From the NCBI GenBank assembly GCA_019915135.1, contig JAHLMK010000011.1:434001-498000 (forward strand): DNA of 64,000 nucleotides, in the 5' to 3' direction. Below are positions 36,746-47,632 of the stretch, one piece after another; the first letter of the stretch is position 1; every line of letters begins with the position of its first letter. Position numbers and translations under genes: made by a program. The stretch is from Strobilurus pachycystidiatus (lineage: Eukaryota > Basidiomycota > Agaricomycetes > Agaricales > Physalacriaceae). The notes beneath the pieces are model-generated. The model had not been told where the DNA came from. It saw nothing but the letters and a program-made list of their open reading frames with translations, and ran no database searches.

Positions 36746-37536
36746 AATGACTAGACCTTGATGCTTTCTACATCTCGCACTGCTGATCTCATTCTGTATA
36801 TGATCTGTCTACCTTTGCTTGCTCGCTACTTGTACATATCACTCTCTTGTCAAAGCCATCATTTGCTTACATTATGTCCGACATGTCATGTATCTAGGGA
36901 CGACAAGATTCTGAAATATGCGCCACAAAAGAACCCGGTCCCGTGATTTGGTGCATCTTGAACACGACCGTGCTGGTGAATCAACTTGATTCATGACAGA
37001 GAATCCTTCCTCAACAAGATATCAGGATATCCTCGTCTCCACAGTGGTCAGGATAGTCTTCCTTGAGTCTTGACCTGCTATGCGAAGCGATCCTGATGCA
37101 CGACATGTACATTTCCAATCGTGCGTGTTCCGCCCTCCGCCTCGTCTCCCGACGCGTCCGATCGGCTGTCGCTTCGCAGACTGCTACTCGTACGCCATCT
37201 TCAACTACACGGACCAGAATCACAGCACCGCTCACGCTAGGGAAAATAAGACATACCAGAGAATTTCCTTGAGCTTGGAGAGAGCGTACATATGATTAAA
37301 GCTAACAGTGACAACAGCTGGACGTGCGTATACTACATATGTGATGCGATGCGGTGAGTATGTACTATGAAGGATCCTTTTACAGTCAGACAACAACGTG
37401 AACCATAAGAACAGAGACGATAACTGAGTGCGGAAGCGATGGATATCTTGGTGAGCCGGGGTATAGGATAGTGAGGACGTTGAATAGACACCCATTACGA
37501 GTGGTCCCGATAAGATAATCACGAATCTCGTCGCGG
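36746..37536. other. Intergenic with a decayed duplicate fragment
   Basis: 791 bp between this gene and the convergent disordered-protein gene. It holds no intact gene. Apart from the fragment listed separately at 37062-37125, I see only short open frames. Confidence 0.55.
37062..37125 (+). pseudogene. Gene fragment related to exon 2 of the upstream gene
   Basis: The bases GCACGACATGTACATTTCCA occur here (near 37098) and also at 35901-35921 in the intact gene. Flanks are similar too (ATCCTGA before and GTGCGT after, the latter being the donor site in the parent). The fragment keeps the sense HDMYISN but runs into stops, so it looks like a degenerate partial copy. Confidence 0.5.
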
Positions 37537-38652
37537 TCACGTCCGCGTACAATCTCGTTTCCGAGACGCGGAGCGTGCCGACTTGCGGATAGGGCGCGGC
37601 TTGGGGGACGCAGCCGCCTTTTGGTGGGAAGTCCGACTGGAGCTTCCTGGCTTGCGGCTGGTCTGGCGAGAACGGCTGGTAGGTGGCTCCAGTGGGTGAG
37701 GCGGAGGCGGAGAGGGACGCTTCCGCAAGTTGTACCGAGGCGACAGGGGTGCCTCTGATGGTGGCGACGGCGATGAGAGCGGTGGGGTAGACATTCGGGA
37801 GAGGGAGGTCAGCGGGGTTAAAGGGGACGGATGGCGTGAGTCATTCCGGCGCATTAAAGCGGGAGCGGGATCAACGTCCATACTGTCATCATCGGGTTGC
37901 GAGAAACCGAGCTGCGCGAAGGACAGCATCTCCGGAGCCGGTTGTTGTGACTCCGTGTCCATTTGAGACGCTGGCAGAGACGAGGTGTCTTTTATCCACT
38001 GCAGGGAGCCATTTGGGGTGACGAGGGGCGTGCTCACATACTCATCGGACTCTTGCGAATCTGTGAGCGGCGGCTGGGACTGGGGCATGTACCAGTCCTC
38101 ATCGTCATCGCAGATGGGCGCGGAGAGGATTTCTGCAGCGGTCATGAGTGGCGGCATGTCGACGTCCATCCACCCATTTGGTGGCTGGCGCCTTGGCTGC
38201 AACGGATCTGCCACGGCTGGCTCGGTGACGACTCTCTCCAGCTGACCTGCTCCGCCGACGCGGCCAGTCTCAATGGCCACTCGCCGGGCAGATCCAAGCA
38301 TAGGTTGTATTTGTGGCCGTCGATACGGTTGCAAGGGAGGCAGTCTGCTCTCATAGGCGAAGTCCCGGACTTTGATGCCGAGTTTTGCGAGATCTTCGGG
38401 CGACATGGGACCTCTCTGGGGCGATGGTTGTCGCCTGCCCGGTGATGGGGGCACTGATGGCAGTTGTTGCTGGAGGACATTGTTCGTTGCAGTCTTGAAA
38501 ACGGGATCATGCTGAGGACGGCGCAGAGCAGCCACGGCGGCGACACTCACGAGTAGCTGCGAGACAGAGCGTTGCGGCAGATGGCTGCCAAAAATGGCGG
38601 GATGCGGCGGGGTAAAGAGGCGGCTGGTTGAGGCTTCGGCTTGCTGGGACAT
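37537..38652 (-). CDS. Intrinsically disordered protein, single exon
   Basis: An uninterrupted 371-residue frame starting MSQQAEASTSRLFTPPHPAI. It is rich in Pro, Ser and Arg, with PSPGRRQPSPQRG, an Asp/Glu-Asp patch (CDDDEDWYMPQSQ), repeated MDVD motifs and a very basic C-terminus (PRYNLRKRPSPPPPH ... KSARSASRKRDCTRT). The basic tail looks like a nuclear localisation signal. No known domain. It is one of only two intron-free-looking models here, but the codon pattern and length support it as real. It is divergent from the PP2C gene (264 bp). Confidence 0.65.
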   Translation of the reverse strand: MSQQAEASTSRLFTPPHPAIFGSHLPQRSVSQLLVSVAAVAALRRPQHDPVFKTATNNVLQQQLPSVPPSPGRRQPSPQRGPMSPEDLAKLGIKVRDFAYESRLPPLQPYRRPQIQPMLGSARRVAIETGRVGGAGQLERVVTEPAVADPLQPRRQPPNGWMDVDMPPLMTAAEILSAPICDDDEDWYMPQSQPPLTDSQESDEYVSTPLVTPNGSLQWIKDTSSLPASQMDTESQQPAPEMLSFAQLGFSQPDDDSMDVDPAPALMRRNDSRHPSPLTPLTSLSRMSTPPLSSPSPPSEAPLSPRYNLRKRPSPPPPHPLEPPTSRSRQTSRKPGSSSRTSHQKAAASPKPRPIRKSARSASRKRDCTRT

Positions 38653-38916
38653 GCAGAGCCTTAAATAGTGAATAAATCACAGAATAAAGAGATGATTTCC
38701 CGTTGCGGCCAGTCTGTCGCGTGCGTCGCCAAAGGTGTCTTTCTGACTTGATGGTAGGAGCAAAGCCAACTCGGGCATGTGATGGGACTGATCCTCGCGT
38801 CATTCGGCATCTCCGTCCCGAGGGCCCGCACCTTGCGGCTAACCAGTGCATTCACTTCCAGGCAAGCAGCAATTCGTCGTGAAAAAGGCTGATATCGAGC
38901 GGACATCCAGGCGAGA

Positions 38917-40677
38917 ATGCTGCGCCGCGCTTGGAAGCCTGTCGCCGCGACCACCGTCACGGCCATCCCCGCGTACTACCTCTACAAGTCCTGGTCCAGC
39001 AAGTCGGACACTTTTGAGCTGCCTATCCGCGTCCGGCAGGCGGATGGCAAGGTGGGCGTGTCTGCCATGAGTCTCCCGCTGCTGTCCCTCGACCAGGTCA
39101 ACAAACGGCTCGCAGACAGGGCCACGGCCGAACGCACCTCGCGTCCCAACGGCATCGTCTGGAACTACGCCAACGCCTCCCTGCCCTCCAACGACCCCAT
39201 CGAAGACGCCCATTCCAAGCAGTTCATCCAGCGCGACCCCACTGACCCCGCCGGCCCAGGCGACTATGTCTTTTTCGCCGTCATGGACGGCCACCGCGGC
39301 CCAGAAACCTCGCAACTGCTTTCCCAAATTCTCATCAACGCTGTCTCGCTCGAGCTTTCGAAACTGATAGCCGATCCCAATGCCTCTCCCTCGGCCGTGA
39401 GCCGCGTCACCTCGCTATTCGCCTCCTCCGTATCTGCAGACGCCGATCCAAAGCGCGTTTCAAACGCCATTCGGCTCGCTTTCACCGACCTCGACAGGGA
39501 ACTCATCAATGCGCCCATTCGCGTCTTTGCCAGCAGCATCGACGAGGAAACTCGCGCAGGCAAGGTCGTTCCCGACCTCAGTCACCACCCACTTGCTCTG
39601 AAGACTATGCAGCCCGCAGTATCAGGTAACTTCCATCTTGACGACCCACAAATAGAAGACTAACCCGACTCTTGTTAGGTAGCTGCGCTCTGCTAGCCAT
39701 GTTTGACACCGCTCACGATGACCTGTATGTGGCGTGTACTGGAGACGCTCGAGCAGTAGCCGGTGCATTCGATCCTGCGTCGTCTCAATGGCACGTCGAT
39801 GTCCTCACCGAGGACCAAACAGGTCGTAACCCCAAGGAAATGGCCCGGTCAGTCACCAAACCGGCTTCCCTCGTCGCTTGGCACTGACTCCGTCTTCTTC
39901 TCTTAGGATGCAAGCTGAACACCCTGCAGATGAAAAGGATACTGTCATCCGGAACGGTAGGGTTCTGGGGGGACTCGAGCCATCGCGCGCTTTTGGTGAC
40001 GCTCGGTATAAATGGCCTCGCGAGATTCATGACCTGTATGCACCACCTTCATAATCTAGTCGACGGTTTCTCACCTTTCTGTCAGCCTCAACCAAGCCTT
40101 CATGGTCGGAAACGGAATGGAACTGCGCAGTCAACCGTCAGCACTGAAGACACCCCCTTATGTTACAGCTCAGCCAGAAGTCACGCACCGGAAGATATCT
40201 TTCAAGACAGCTGGAGAGAAATCTCTCAAGTTCTTGGTCATGGCCACGGACGGTCTTTGGGACGAGTTAAGGTACGCTGTCCGATTGGGTCTTCTTTTAC
40301 GTGCTCACACCCTTTCTAGCTCAGAAGATGTCGCCAGCCTTGTTTTAGGTCATCTGAAAGGTCTCAAGGGCAACATCCCCAAGTCCCAGTTGGCTTCGCT
40401 AGCATCGGACTCTACCACCGTCCAAGGCAAGGATGCGGACCACCGGCGCCAGCGCGCGGCCGGCTCGTGGACTTTTGTCGACGACAACGTCGGTGTGCAT
40501 CTCATTCGAAACGCTTTGGGCGGCGGAGATGAGACGGAGTTGCGCAAACTGGTCAGCATCCCCGCGCCACATTCGAGGAGACATCGCGATGATATCACTG
40601 TCACTGTGGTTTGGTGGGAGGAAGGGCAAGAGGGGGTTTCCTCGTCCGAGGCTTCCGTGCCCAGAGCAAAATTGTAG
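38917..40677 (+). CDS. PTC5: PP2C-family phosphatase, mitochondrial (Ptc5/PDP-like)
   Basis: Five exons, 38917-39625, 39679-39847, 39907-40035, 40086-40271 and 40320-40677, encode 516 residues. The N-terminus, MLRRAWKPVAATTVTAIPAY, is basic/hydrophobic and looks like a mitochondrial presequence or anchor. PP2C motifs are in order: SNDPIEDAHS, FFAVMDGHRGPE, YVACTGDARAV, GGLEPSRAFGDARYK, VMATDGLWDELSSED and RDDITVTVVWW. The metal-binding Asp residues (DGH, TDG, DD) are present. Ptc5-type enzymes dephosphorylate the E1 subunit of pyruvate dehydrogenase in mitochondria. Assignment to PP2C is firm; the PDH role is by family. Confidence 0.9.
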
Positions 40678-40986
40678 ACCTCCCCCTTTGCCTTGAATCT
40701 CAGCGTCGGAGCAGCACAGTCAAGGGTCTCGCTCTCTCTCTCGGCATAATGGCATAGTTGAACATGGTAGTAGGTATACATCTGACACCAGTATAGTATC
40801 GCATACGAGATTAATGGCAAAGCCTGACATGAAAGTAGTCGTAAGGATATTAGAAATGGTGGTACAGTAAGTGTAGTCATAGGACCGATAATCGTTACAT
40901 GTACAGGTATAATGCAAGTGTAAAATTAGGATGTGTTAGGATGGAAGAAGGTTGTCCGGGACTCGGGAGACGCGCGAGTCGAAAAA
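40678..40986. other. Intergenic between convergent genes
   Basis: 309 bp between the stops of the PP2C and C2H2 genes. It contains a short CT/GA-rich patch (CTCTCTCTCTCGG at ~40731) and presumably both 3' UTRs. Nothing else was seen. Confidence 0.5.
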
Positions 40987-42167
40987 TTAGTAACCCTGCA
41001 TCGACATGAATAAAGAATTGGACCAGCCATCCTGAGAGATCATCAAGTCGCCCTTCATGTCCGATCCGTAGCTGAAGTCACAGTGATTATTCGCCAGGAC
41101 GTTCTGGAAGTTCTCCATAACGAGATCCTCCCCAGTGAACGGGAGGATAGTGGGCACCACTGTTGGGGTCGGGTAGCAAGAGGGAACGGGGGAAGGGCTA
41201 TGAGAGCTCGAGTAAGTGAGCGAGGGTGTCGTGGAGGGCGGTCGTGAGAGGGGCATGTTGTAGAGCCCGGCGTGATGGTCGAATCCGAGCGAACCGCCGT
41301 AAGCGGTGTCATAAGGTGCCGTCAATTTGGTATAGTCGAGCATCTTGACCTCGGGAGACTGGCTCTCGGGTTGGTCTGTCACATCGGTCACTGGACGAAC
41401 AAGACTGCAGTCAGAGAGAAACCTACATTGGGCCAAGGATGCTGTGGGGAGGCGCATCGTAGGAACGCGCTCTTCCTCATCAGTCTTGGAGACTATGACT
41501 TCGACTTCGGAGGTGTGCGCAGTGCGGCGGCGACGCCGGACGGTACGGCCAGAATCCATCTGGTCGACCATCTCTTCGATGTCATTATCCTCCATGCCAT
41601 GTTTCTTCAAATGATTCTTGAAAGCCGTCTTGCGCTTGATTCTGCGGCAGGTGAGCAGAGATCCATCGGTGACAAAGGGCGCGTACTGACTTGGTCGTAC
41701 AAAAAGGACACTGGTAGGGATCAAGATTCCCGTGCCTCTCCCGAATATGGCGCGTACAGGATGAGCGATCAGCGAACTGCCGCCTGCATCCGGGCACAGT
41801 GCATCCGTAAGGTTTCGCACCGGTACTGGGTAAAGTGAAGAACAATAAGAAACTATTGATAGGGACGGAGGGGATGATCACGCACTGGGTGTTGAGGTGG
41901 GTTTTGAGACCAGATGCCTGAGAGAACGCCTTCTCGCAGTACTCGCAAGTATGGGGTCTATGGATGGGTCAGCGCGTTAGAGTGCAGTGGTGATCGAGTG
42001 ACTGGATCAACGGCGTACCGATCGCCGGTGTGAGTCCTCTCGTGGCGCTGAAGGTCACCTTTCCGGTTGAAGGAAGCCCTGCACGTCGTGATTCTGCATC
42101 TGAAAGTTTGCTGCAGAGGATTAGTAGGAGGAAGCGGAAAGCAGAGAAGATTACGCACTGAAACCAT
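40987..42167 (-). CDS. C2H2 zinc-finger transcription factor, four fingers
   Basis: Five exons on the minus strand: 42159-42167, 42019-42110, 41886-41957, 41691-41825, 40987-41641; 320 residues. Finger 1 is FRCRITTCRASFNRKGDLQR plus H-x3-H, linked by THTGDRPH to finger 2 (CEYCEKAFSQASGLKTHLNT). After HTGAKPYG comes finger 3 (CTVPGCRRQFADRSSCTRH) and finger 4 (YQCPFCTTKIKRKTAFKNH). The C-terminal half is acidic then Ser/Pro-rich, typical of an activation region. The target is unknown. A 36-nt stretch (41391-41426) has intron-like ends but is also in frame. A possible uORF lies just upstream. Confidence 0.82.
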
Positions 42168-42188
42168 GACCGTCTATACTGATTAAGA

Positions 42189-42287
42189 TTATGTGGTGGT
42201 ATCCGGCTCGTCAACGATGTCCAGCAACGTCGGTACAATTAAGAAGGGTGGTGGGTCTTGAGGGAAGGGAAGAAAGACGAGGGCCAT
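42189..42287 (-). other. Possible upstream ORF of the C2H2 gene
   Basis: On the minus strand an ATG at 42287 opens a 32-codon frame (MALVFLPFPQ...) ending in TAA about 20 nt before the start codon of the zinc-finger gene. If the mRNA starts upstream of 42287 it would be translated first and could reduce factor synthesis. It could also be a miscalled first exon. Confidence 0.35.
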
Positions 42288-42718
42288 TGTAGGAAATTCA
42301 ACAACACCTTTTAATACATTGAAGACGATCCCAAAAGAGATCTTTGATGCGGACGTTATGTCCGATTATCTTATTGTCTTCCTAAGGACAAGACATCAAT
42401 TTTGCATCAGACGGTGACGAACAAAGTCTTTGGTAACAAAAAAGGAAAGCCACAAGGCCGTCAAAAGGAAAGAAGACAATGAACTGAAATTGAAACTGCA
42501 CGCCCACGCGAGCAACTGCACCGACAGTCCCAAAAAAGGTCTGTTGCGCCTTGTCTCACCCAGGTCTCACCCCAGGTCAGCATCATTCATCGCTACGATT
42601 TCAAAGGGTAGGCCCTTACATATACACATGGTTATTGTGAACAATGCCAATGTAACGCCCGACGGCGTTGCCGTCGCAAAGAGAACTATTCGAAAGACAA
42701 TAAGTTGCCTCACAAGTT
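42288..42718. other. Intergenic, no gene seen
   Basis: Spacer between the C2H2 gene promoter and the 3' end of the F-box gene. Short frames on both strands carry no recognisable domain. Confidence 0.45.
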
Positions 42719-44176
42719 CTAGATACCAAGGCCCGGTCCGTCGATCTTGTTCGACAGCCTCTCGTCCATCCAAGGCGCGATGGCGCTGAGATCGCTCCAA
42801 GTAAATGACGAGTATTGCTGTCTGCCAGGCCCAATGACCAAGTCAAGATCTTGCAGTGGCAACCAGTCGTCGGATGGTTCGACGGTTTTTGGGTTGGTGA
42901 TCTGTGTAACAATCCTGTAAATAATCGGAGTGAGTCTCACCACCCTAACGATGGAGGATATGCTGACATCAAACCGCCGACCCAACAAAGTCCCTCTTCT
43001 TCCTCTTCGCCAGATCCGAGCCAACGTTTATCGCCACCTCCGGGGGTAAACCAGGGATAGTTCAAGTGAGAGGCCACAGGCAATGGATGCAGCATCGGCT
43101 CATAGATGTCATAATGATTCGCCATTACCGCTAAGCCTCAAGAATAAGAGATGTTGAAGGGAACAAGGACCAGGCCCACTTACGATCGTGATGATTTCCC
43201 GCTGGACCATTCATGGGGTAGACTCCATGATCTGTCACCAGCTGGTCCAGACGGGAAAGGCGACGGTTGATCTCACTTTCTTCGACGTCAATTCCTGGAG
43301 GATGCAGAAACATATGGGCATTCGGATTAACCATGAGCGTGCTTCTTGGACGATGGAGGGTTCCAAATGCCAGCACGCGGACATCGGCAATTGTGACCAC
43401 AAGCTTGAATTTCAATGAGTCGTCGCTTGCGAAGACAATAGCAACATACACGGATGCGCGTTTCCAGATGGGCCAGGTTGCTTTGTAGCCTTTACAATGA
43501 TAAGAAGGAAGGACAAATTGGACAACAAAGCAACGAACTTCATTTCATTGAAAATCGCGATGGGGTTGAAAGTTCGAGAGGAAGCGTCTAGTTCGTTTGC
43601 GGTGCCATTGCGATTGAGAACGATGTATCTGAGTGTTCATGAGAAGATAGCCATACAGCATAAGACACGGCCAACTTTGTCCATGCCTCGTCTGAGGTGC
43701 AAGAGGTCTGACTCCGATGCCATACTCGATTTAACATCCTTGGAACGATCAGCAGCGCAGTTTGAGCAGCAGTCAAGAACAGACTTGAGGAATGCCTCCT
43801 TCCAAGACGCGTCCTTCTTCCATTTCTTCCATCCAGGCAGAAAGCGACGGCTGAAACACTCTTCCCAATCGGCCGCCTTGAGATTTGGCAAAGTCGCGTC
43901 GAAAAGGATGAAGGACGGGTTGGCCAGACTGAGAATTTCAATCCAATTCTGGCGGGGAACAGTAGAACGGACGCTGAGATGGGTGAGGCAATCCTCAAAA
44001 GGCGGCGAACTGAGATTGCGCAAGATTGGCCGGCGCCACGGATTGAGCGACGAGTCGGAGCAGATGGCGTGGATTCTGCGGGACAAGTAGGATGTTCTGA
44101 TGAGAGTCTCCAAGTCGAGCTCGCCCAGAATCTCAGCTATCAATTCAACCGGCAACGTTTCAAAGGTGAGAGTCAT
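42719..44176 (-). CDS. F-box protein conserved in Agaricomycetes
   Basis: Seven exons on the minus strand: 43785-44176, 43676-43738, 43539-43628, 43450-43489, 43184-43403, 42968-43130, 42719-42914; 387 residues. The F-box is at the N-terminus: MTLTFETLPVELIAEILGEL, then SYLSRRIHAI and NPWRRPILRNL. Next comes WKKWKKDASWKEAFLK. The C-terminal domain has VVTIADVRVLAFGTLHRPRS, NYPWFTPGGGDKRW, GPGRQQYSSFTW and APWMDERLSNKIDGPGLGI. Junction phases all agree; the 40-nt exon 4 resolves an apparent frame conflict. It probably acts as a substrate adaptor of an SCF ubiquitin ligase; the substrate is unknown. Confidence 0.88.
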
Positions 44177-44401
44177 CGTACAAGGCGCATTTCGCCCTAC
44201 ATAGGGTTAAGGTTGCACTGCCACCACGCAGGTCGAAGCAGAATCGCGCTCGATTTGTTACACCATCCTCGCATTATTAGGAACTAAGCAACGCTCTAAT
44301 ACAACACAAGTGATACTGACTGCAACAATGAGATATGGTACGATGTACTTGCGATATGAATAAGTTACACATAGAGTTCCAGAGCAGATGCGACATTAAT
44401 T

Positions 44402-46480
44402 CTACACAGCGCCTGCCCGCCTGCGCTTGAAATTGGATTTCGTGAACTGACTGTATGGGCTAGCACCTTTATGCTTCCAGTCCGAATTTGGAGCGACCCG
44501 CACACCCCCTTTGCGCGCTTTACTAGCGCTGCCTCCGTAAAATTTGGTCGGTGGAATGGTGGAGAGGGGGCGGAGAGGTGCAGGGGTGGAGGGTGCGAGA
44601 GATGGGGAGGCTTTCGGATGAGAATCCGCGGTCTGTGGTGGGGGAGGTTCGTCGCCAGTTATCTTCTGCCTTCGATCCTCCTCCTTCTCATCTTCATCAT
44701 CTGAACCGTACTGAGCCAAGCTATCAAGTGCCTTCTTCGCCTCAGCGGTTGCAATCTTCCTCTTCACCGCGTCAGCCTGTGGGTCCCCGATATCCAGCTT
44801 GGCTCGCTTCGCCTCCGAAGGACTGTCGGTAGACGGAAGGACAGGTCCAATGAACGGTTTCGAGGTGGGAACTCCGGTATCCTCATCATCTCGCTCCTTT
44901 CGCTTTTTCATAGAGCTGATGAGCTTCCGAGGGGTTTGCACGGTCTGAGCGATGGCGGATGAGAGGAGTTGGCCTTTGTTTCGTATGTAGAAGAGCATAT
45001 ATGCTGTTTTCTTTAGAGGCAGACCGCCACAACGAGAAACGCTGTCGTCGTTCATCTCGTACCATTGGTTCTCCCGGCTTTTAACGAATGCAAAGTAATG
45101 TCCAGAGTTGGGACCGCCACCCGCATGACATATAACACCATACAACGAGTACGTCGGCCCAGGCTGGCCTTCACTCATGTACTGATTGAGTGAGAGTTCG
45201 GGGGTATAGTCGACTTGGTGGCCAATCTTGTTTCCAAAGGGTGAGAAGCGTTTCAAATGCACCGTTAGAACGACGGGCGCTTCATGCACTGAAAATCGCT
45301 TTTCCGCGTTAACGGCTTTTTTGCATCTACGAAACATTAGAATCTGAAGCAAGCGAGTAGACGCTGTGACCCACTTTTCACACTTGTACTTGTCTTTTCC
45401 ATTCAGGTGGTCCGGTGTGAAGAATTTGCGAAGGGCGTCTTTGACATGACTTATCTTGTAGATGTCCAAGCTGAGGTCCATGTTGTTGTCGAAGGTGTCG
45501 CTGTTGTGTCCACAGTTCTGGCAAGTCACACGAGAGCGAAGTGTGCCACCAAAAATTTTGTGGACCCATGTTGTTGCTGCCACCTTGGGATCGAGTTTCC
45601 TGATACATAGCATGAGCGAAAGAGAATGTCGGAAGAACGAGAAACTAACGGAGGATAACCAGCAAGGCACGATTTTTGCATGGCATCAATAGCGTAGCGC
45701 AGAAACTCGTGCGAGTCTTCTTGACGACCGCGTTTGAGATGCTTGGCAATTACTGTTGATCGATTGAGAGACGCGTCGAGTAAAGCAACATGATATGCTC
45801 ACAATTGAGTTTTCCGTGTATCATGCTGGGTGAGAAGGGACCCTTTTGGGTATGCGCTCGCTGAGTGAGATCCCGCATAGCGCAAGACATACAGAAGGCA
45901 TTTTTATTGACACGACCTAAGGAGCGTTGTGAGAGGACAGGGTGTGGTCATGCGGTATACTTACATGTCGATGGGTGTTGCTGGGTAAGGATGTTGACCA
46001 GCGGAGGCGTATGTAGCAGACACTGCAGGGCGCTGTTGAGAAAGCAGCTGTTGCCGACATTGACGAGGCCATTGCCTATGCTGAACCTCGAAGGCCATGT
46101 CAAATCAATAGGACCGCTGTACAGCTCTTGTGGCTCGGTGCCTGTGGTCAGTGATTGGCGCCGCGGTGTTTTCTGGGCAGGCGTCGGTGATGAGGGCGGG
46201 GGGCCAGCACGCTAAGTACGGCAGATGAGCAACGGCAAAGTAGACGGGCGGGAGGACCACGGACTTCTCTGCTCGGACCCGCCTCGGGCGCTTCGTTTAT
46301 AGGCTTGTATTTGCCCTCTGACACGGCCAGCGTCGTGGATGCCTCGACAAACTCCACGGCGGGCGGCAGAAGATTCTTGAATGCCTCCAGGTTGGCCGCC
46401 GGTCTACATGATAGCTGATCGTCGGTGACCGTCAGGCTGGAGGGAAAAGCTGATGAGGTGGGGAGCGGCTGGGCCAACAT
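44402..46480 (-). CDS. Ubiquitin-specific protease, USP36/42-like
   Basis: Six exons on the minus strand: 46265-46480, 45967-region starting 45965-46211, 45803-45916, 45650-45752, 45375-45599, 44402-45326; 609 residues. The Cys box is GLVNVGNSCFLNSALQCLLH, with the nucleophile near residue 128. The QQEDSHEFLRYA-type box reads GRQEDSHEFLRYAIDAMQKS. A zinc ribbon is formed by CQNCGHN and KCEKCKK. The His box is GGGPNSGHYFAFVKSRENQW, with NDDSV. All catalytic residues are present. The Lys/Glu/Pro-rich tail ends KSNFKRRRAGAV, a likely nuclear or nucleolar signal, consistent with the USP36/Ubp10 group that deubiquitinates histones and nucleolar proteins. ATG 46480 is preferred, but the frame stays open with another ATG at 46636. 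Confidence 0.92.
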
Positions 46481-46980
46481 GGCAGAGAGACGGGCAGCCC
46501 GCTTCAGATGGCGACGAGCAAGGCGCAGGATATGTGTCCGTGGCGTGGCGGGCGGCGGGCTCGGGGGTAGCGGGAGGCGATGAAGGGAGCGGGAGCAGAA
46601 AGCAAATGAAAATATGCTTGTCGCGCTACACAGCACGTGAATGCAATTCGACCCTGTTACAGTTTTGCATCATGTTGAATGTACACGGCGACTACACGCG
46701 CTATCAGCTGTCGCCCACAGTCTATTGCTACGCTACTGGCTCTTCCTCTGGACAACTCGTTCTCGAAGCTCGAAGTTCTATGTTTCTCTGATCTGAATCT
46801 GGCCTTCCTATGCTTACTGCCCAAATCAACTATTGCTCATTGACTGATCATGACTCGTCGGTCTACACGCACAGTACAAATCAATTCCGAACAGTAGGTA
46901 TTTCCATCGCGCTATATATCTTGCTTGGTATGCATCCCCGACGTTAAGCTTCGGCAACAAATTTCACCACTGCCCTGATG
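46481..46980. other. Intergenic / promoter of the USP gene
   Basis: 500 bp. The part to 46636 could be coding if the USP uses its upstream ATG. The rest is the 3' region of the small basic-protein gene. No other feature was seen. Confidence 0.45.
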
Positions 46981-47246
46981 CTATTTGGCTGCCTTGGCGG
47001 CGCCAGTGGTCTTCTTGGTGCCGCCAGTAGGGCTCTTGGGGGCCTTCTTTGCCGGTGCCTTCGCGCCTCCGGTAGGAGGGGTGCGGGGTATCTTGCTCGC
47101 CGCCTCCCCGCTCGCTTGAGGTGTCTATGTCATGACAGGTATAGTCAGACCTGCCTCAAAGTCGAGGAAAGAAATCAACGCACGGAGGAGGACTTTACGG
47201 TCGTGGTCGGGATGCGCGAGGCAACGGGCGTCGGCTTGGTGGGCAT
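46981..47246 (-). CDS. Small Lys/Ala/Pro-rich basic protein
   Basis: Two exons, 47184-47246 and 46981-47124, encode 68 residues. It starts MPTKPTPVASRIPTTTVKSS and ends with lysine-rich AKAPAKKAPKSPTGGTKKTT and GAAKAAK. The composition resembles a linker-histone C-terminal tail without the globular domain. The intron 47125-47183 has a GTGCGT donor and CATAG acceptor in phase 0. A likely 5' UTR intron (GTCAGT donor, TTCCAG acceptor) ends just before the start. Function unknown; a nucleic-acid-binding role is only suggested by charge. Confidence 0.6.
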
Positions 47247-47632
47247 GATGAATTCTGGAAGGAGTGTTATTCCAGTTGACGCCCGCGGTGCCTCGCGAGG
47301 AACTGACCTCAGTGGCAGAAGTCGAAGTGAGGTGATGTGTGCTCCCAGAGTGCGCCAAAATCCAGCTTATATCCTCCACTGCTTCTTGATGAGCGACTTT
47401 GGCTGGCGCATATGCTACCGACCATCATCACTCAGCTGCTTTTGCCATTGGCCTCCAAAAACGTTTGGGCCGCCCTTCTCCCCTGCTCAAACGGAGTGAG
47501 AATATCATGATTGGGCAGCGCACACTACATAGGGTACAACACATTTCGGTCCGGAGATTATCAAATAGTTTACAGAAGAATACAGTAGGGTAATGTCGAT
47601 GAGACGAGAATCGAATATTACAACGACCCCAC
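47247..47632. other. Intergenic, small basic protein promoter
   Basis: 386 bp between two minus-strand genes. It contains the probable 5' UTR intron of the small basic-protein gene and the 3' UTR of the PAR32 gene. Nothing else was supported. Confidence 0.45.

Noticed and set aside
46481..46636. Longer N-terminus for the USP from ATG 46636
   Set aside because: It adds a Pro/Arg-rich stretch without visible conservation; ATG 46480 gives a compact start, though the longer form is not excluded.
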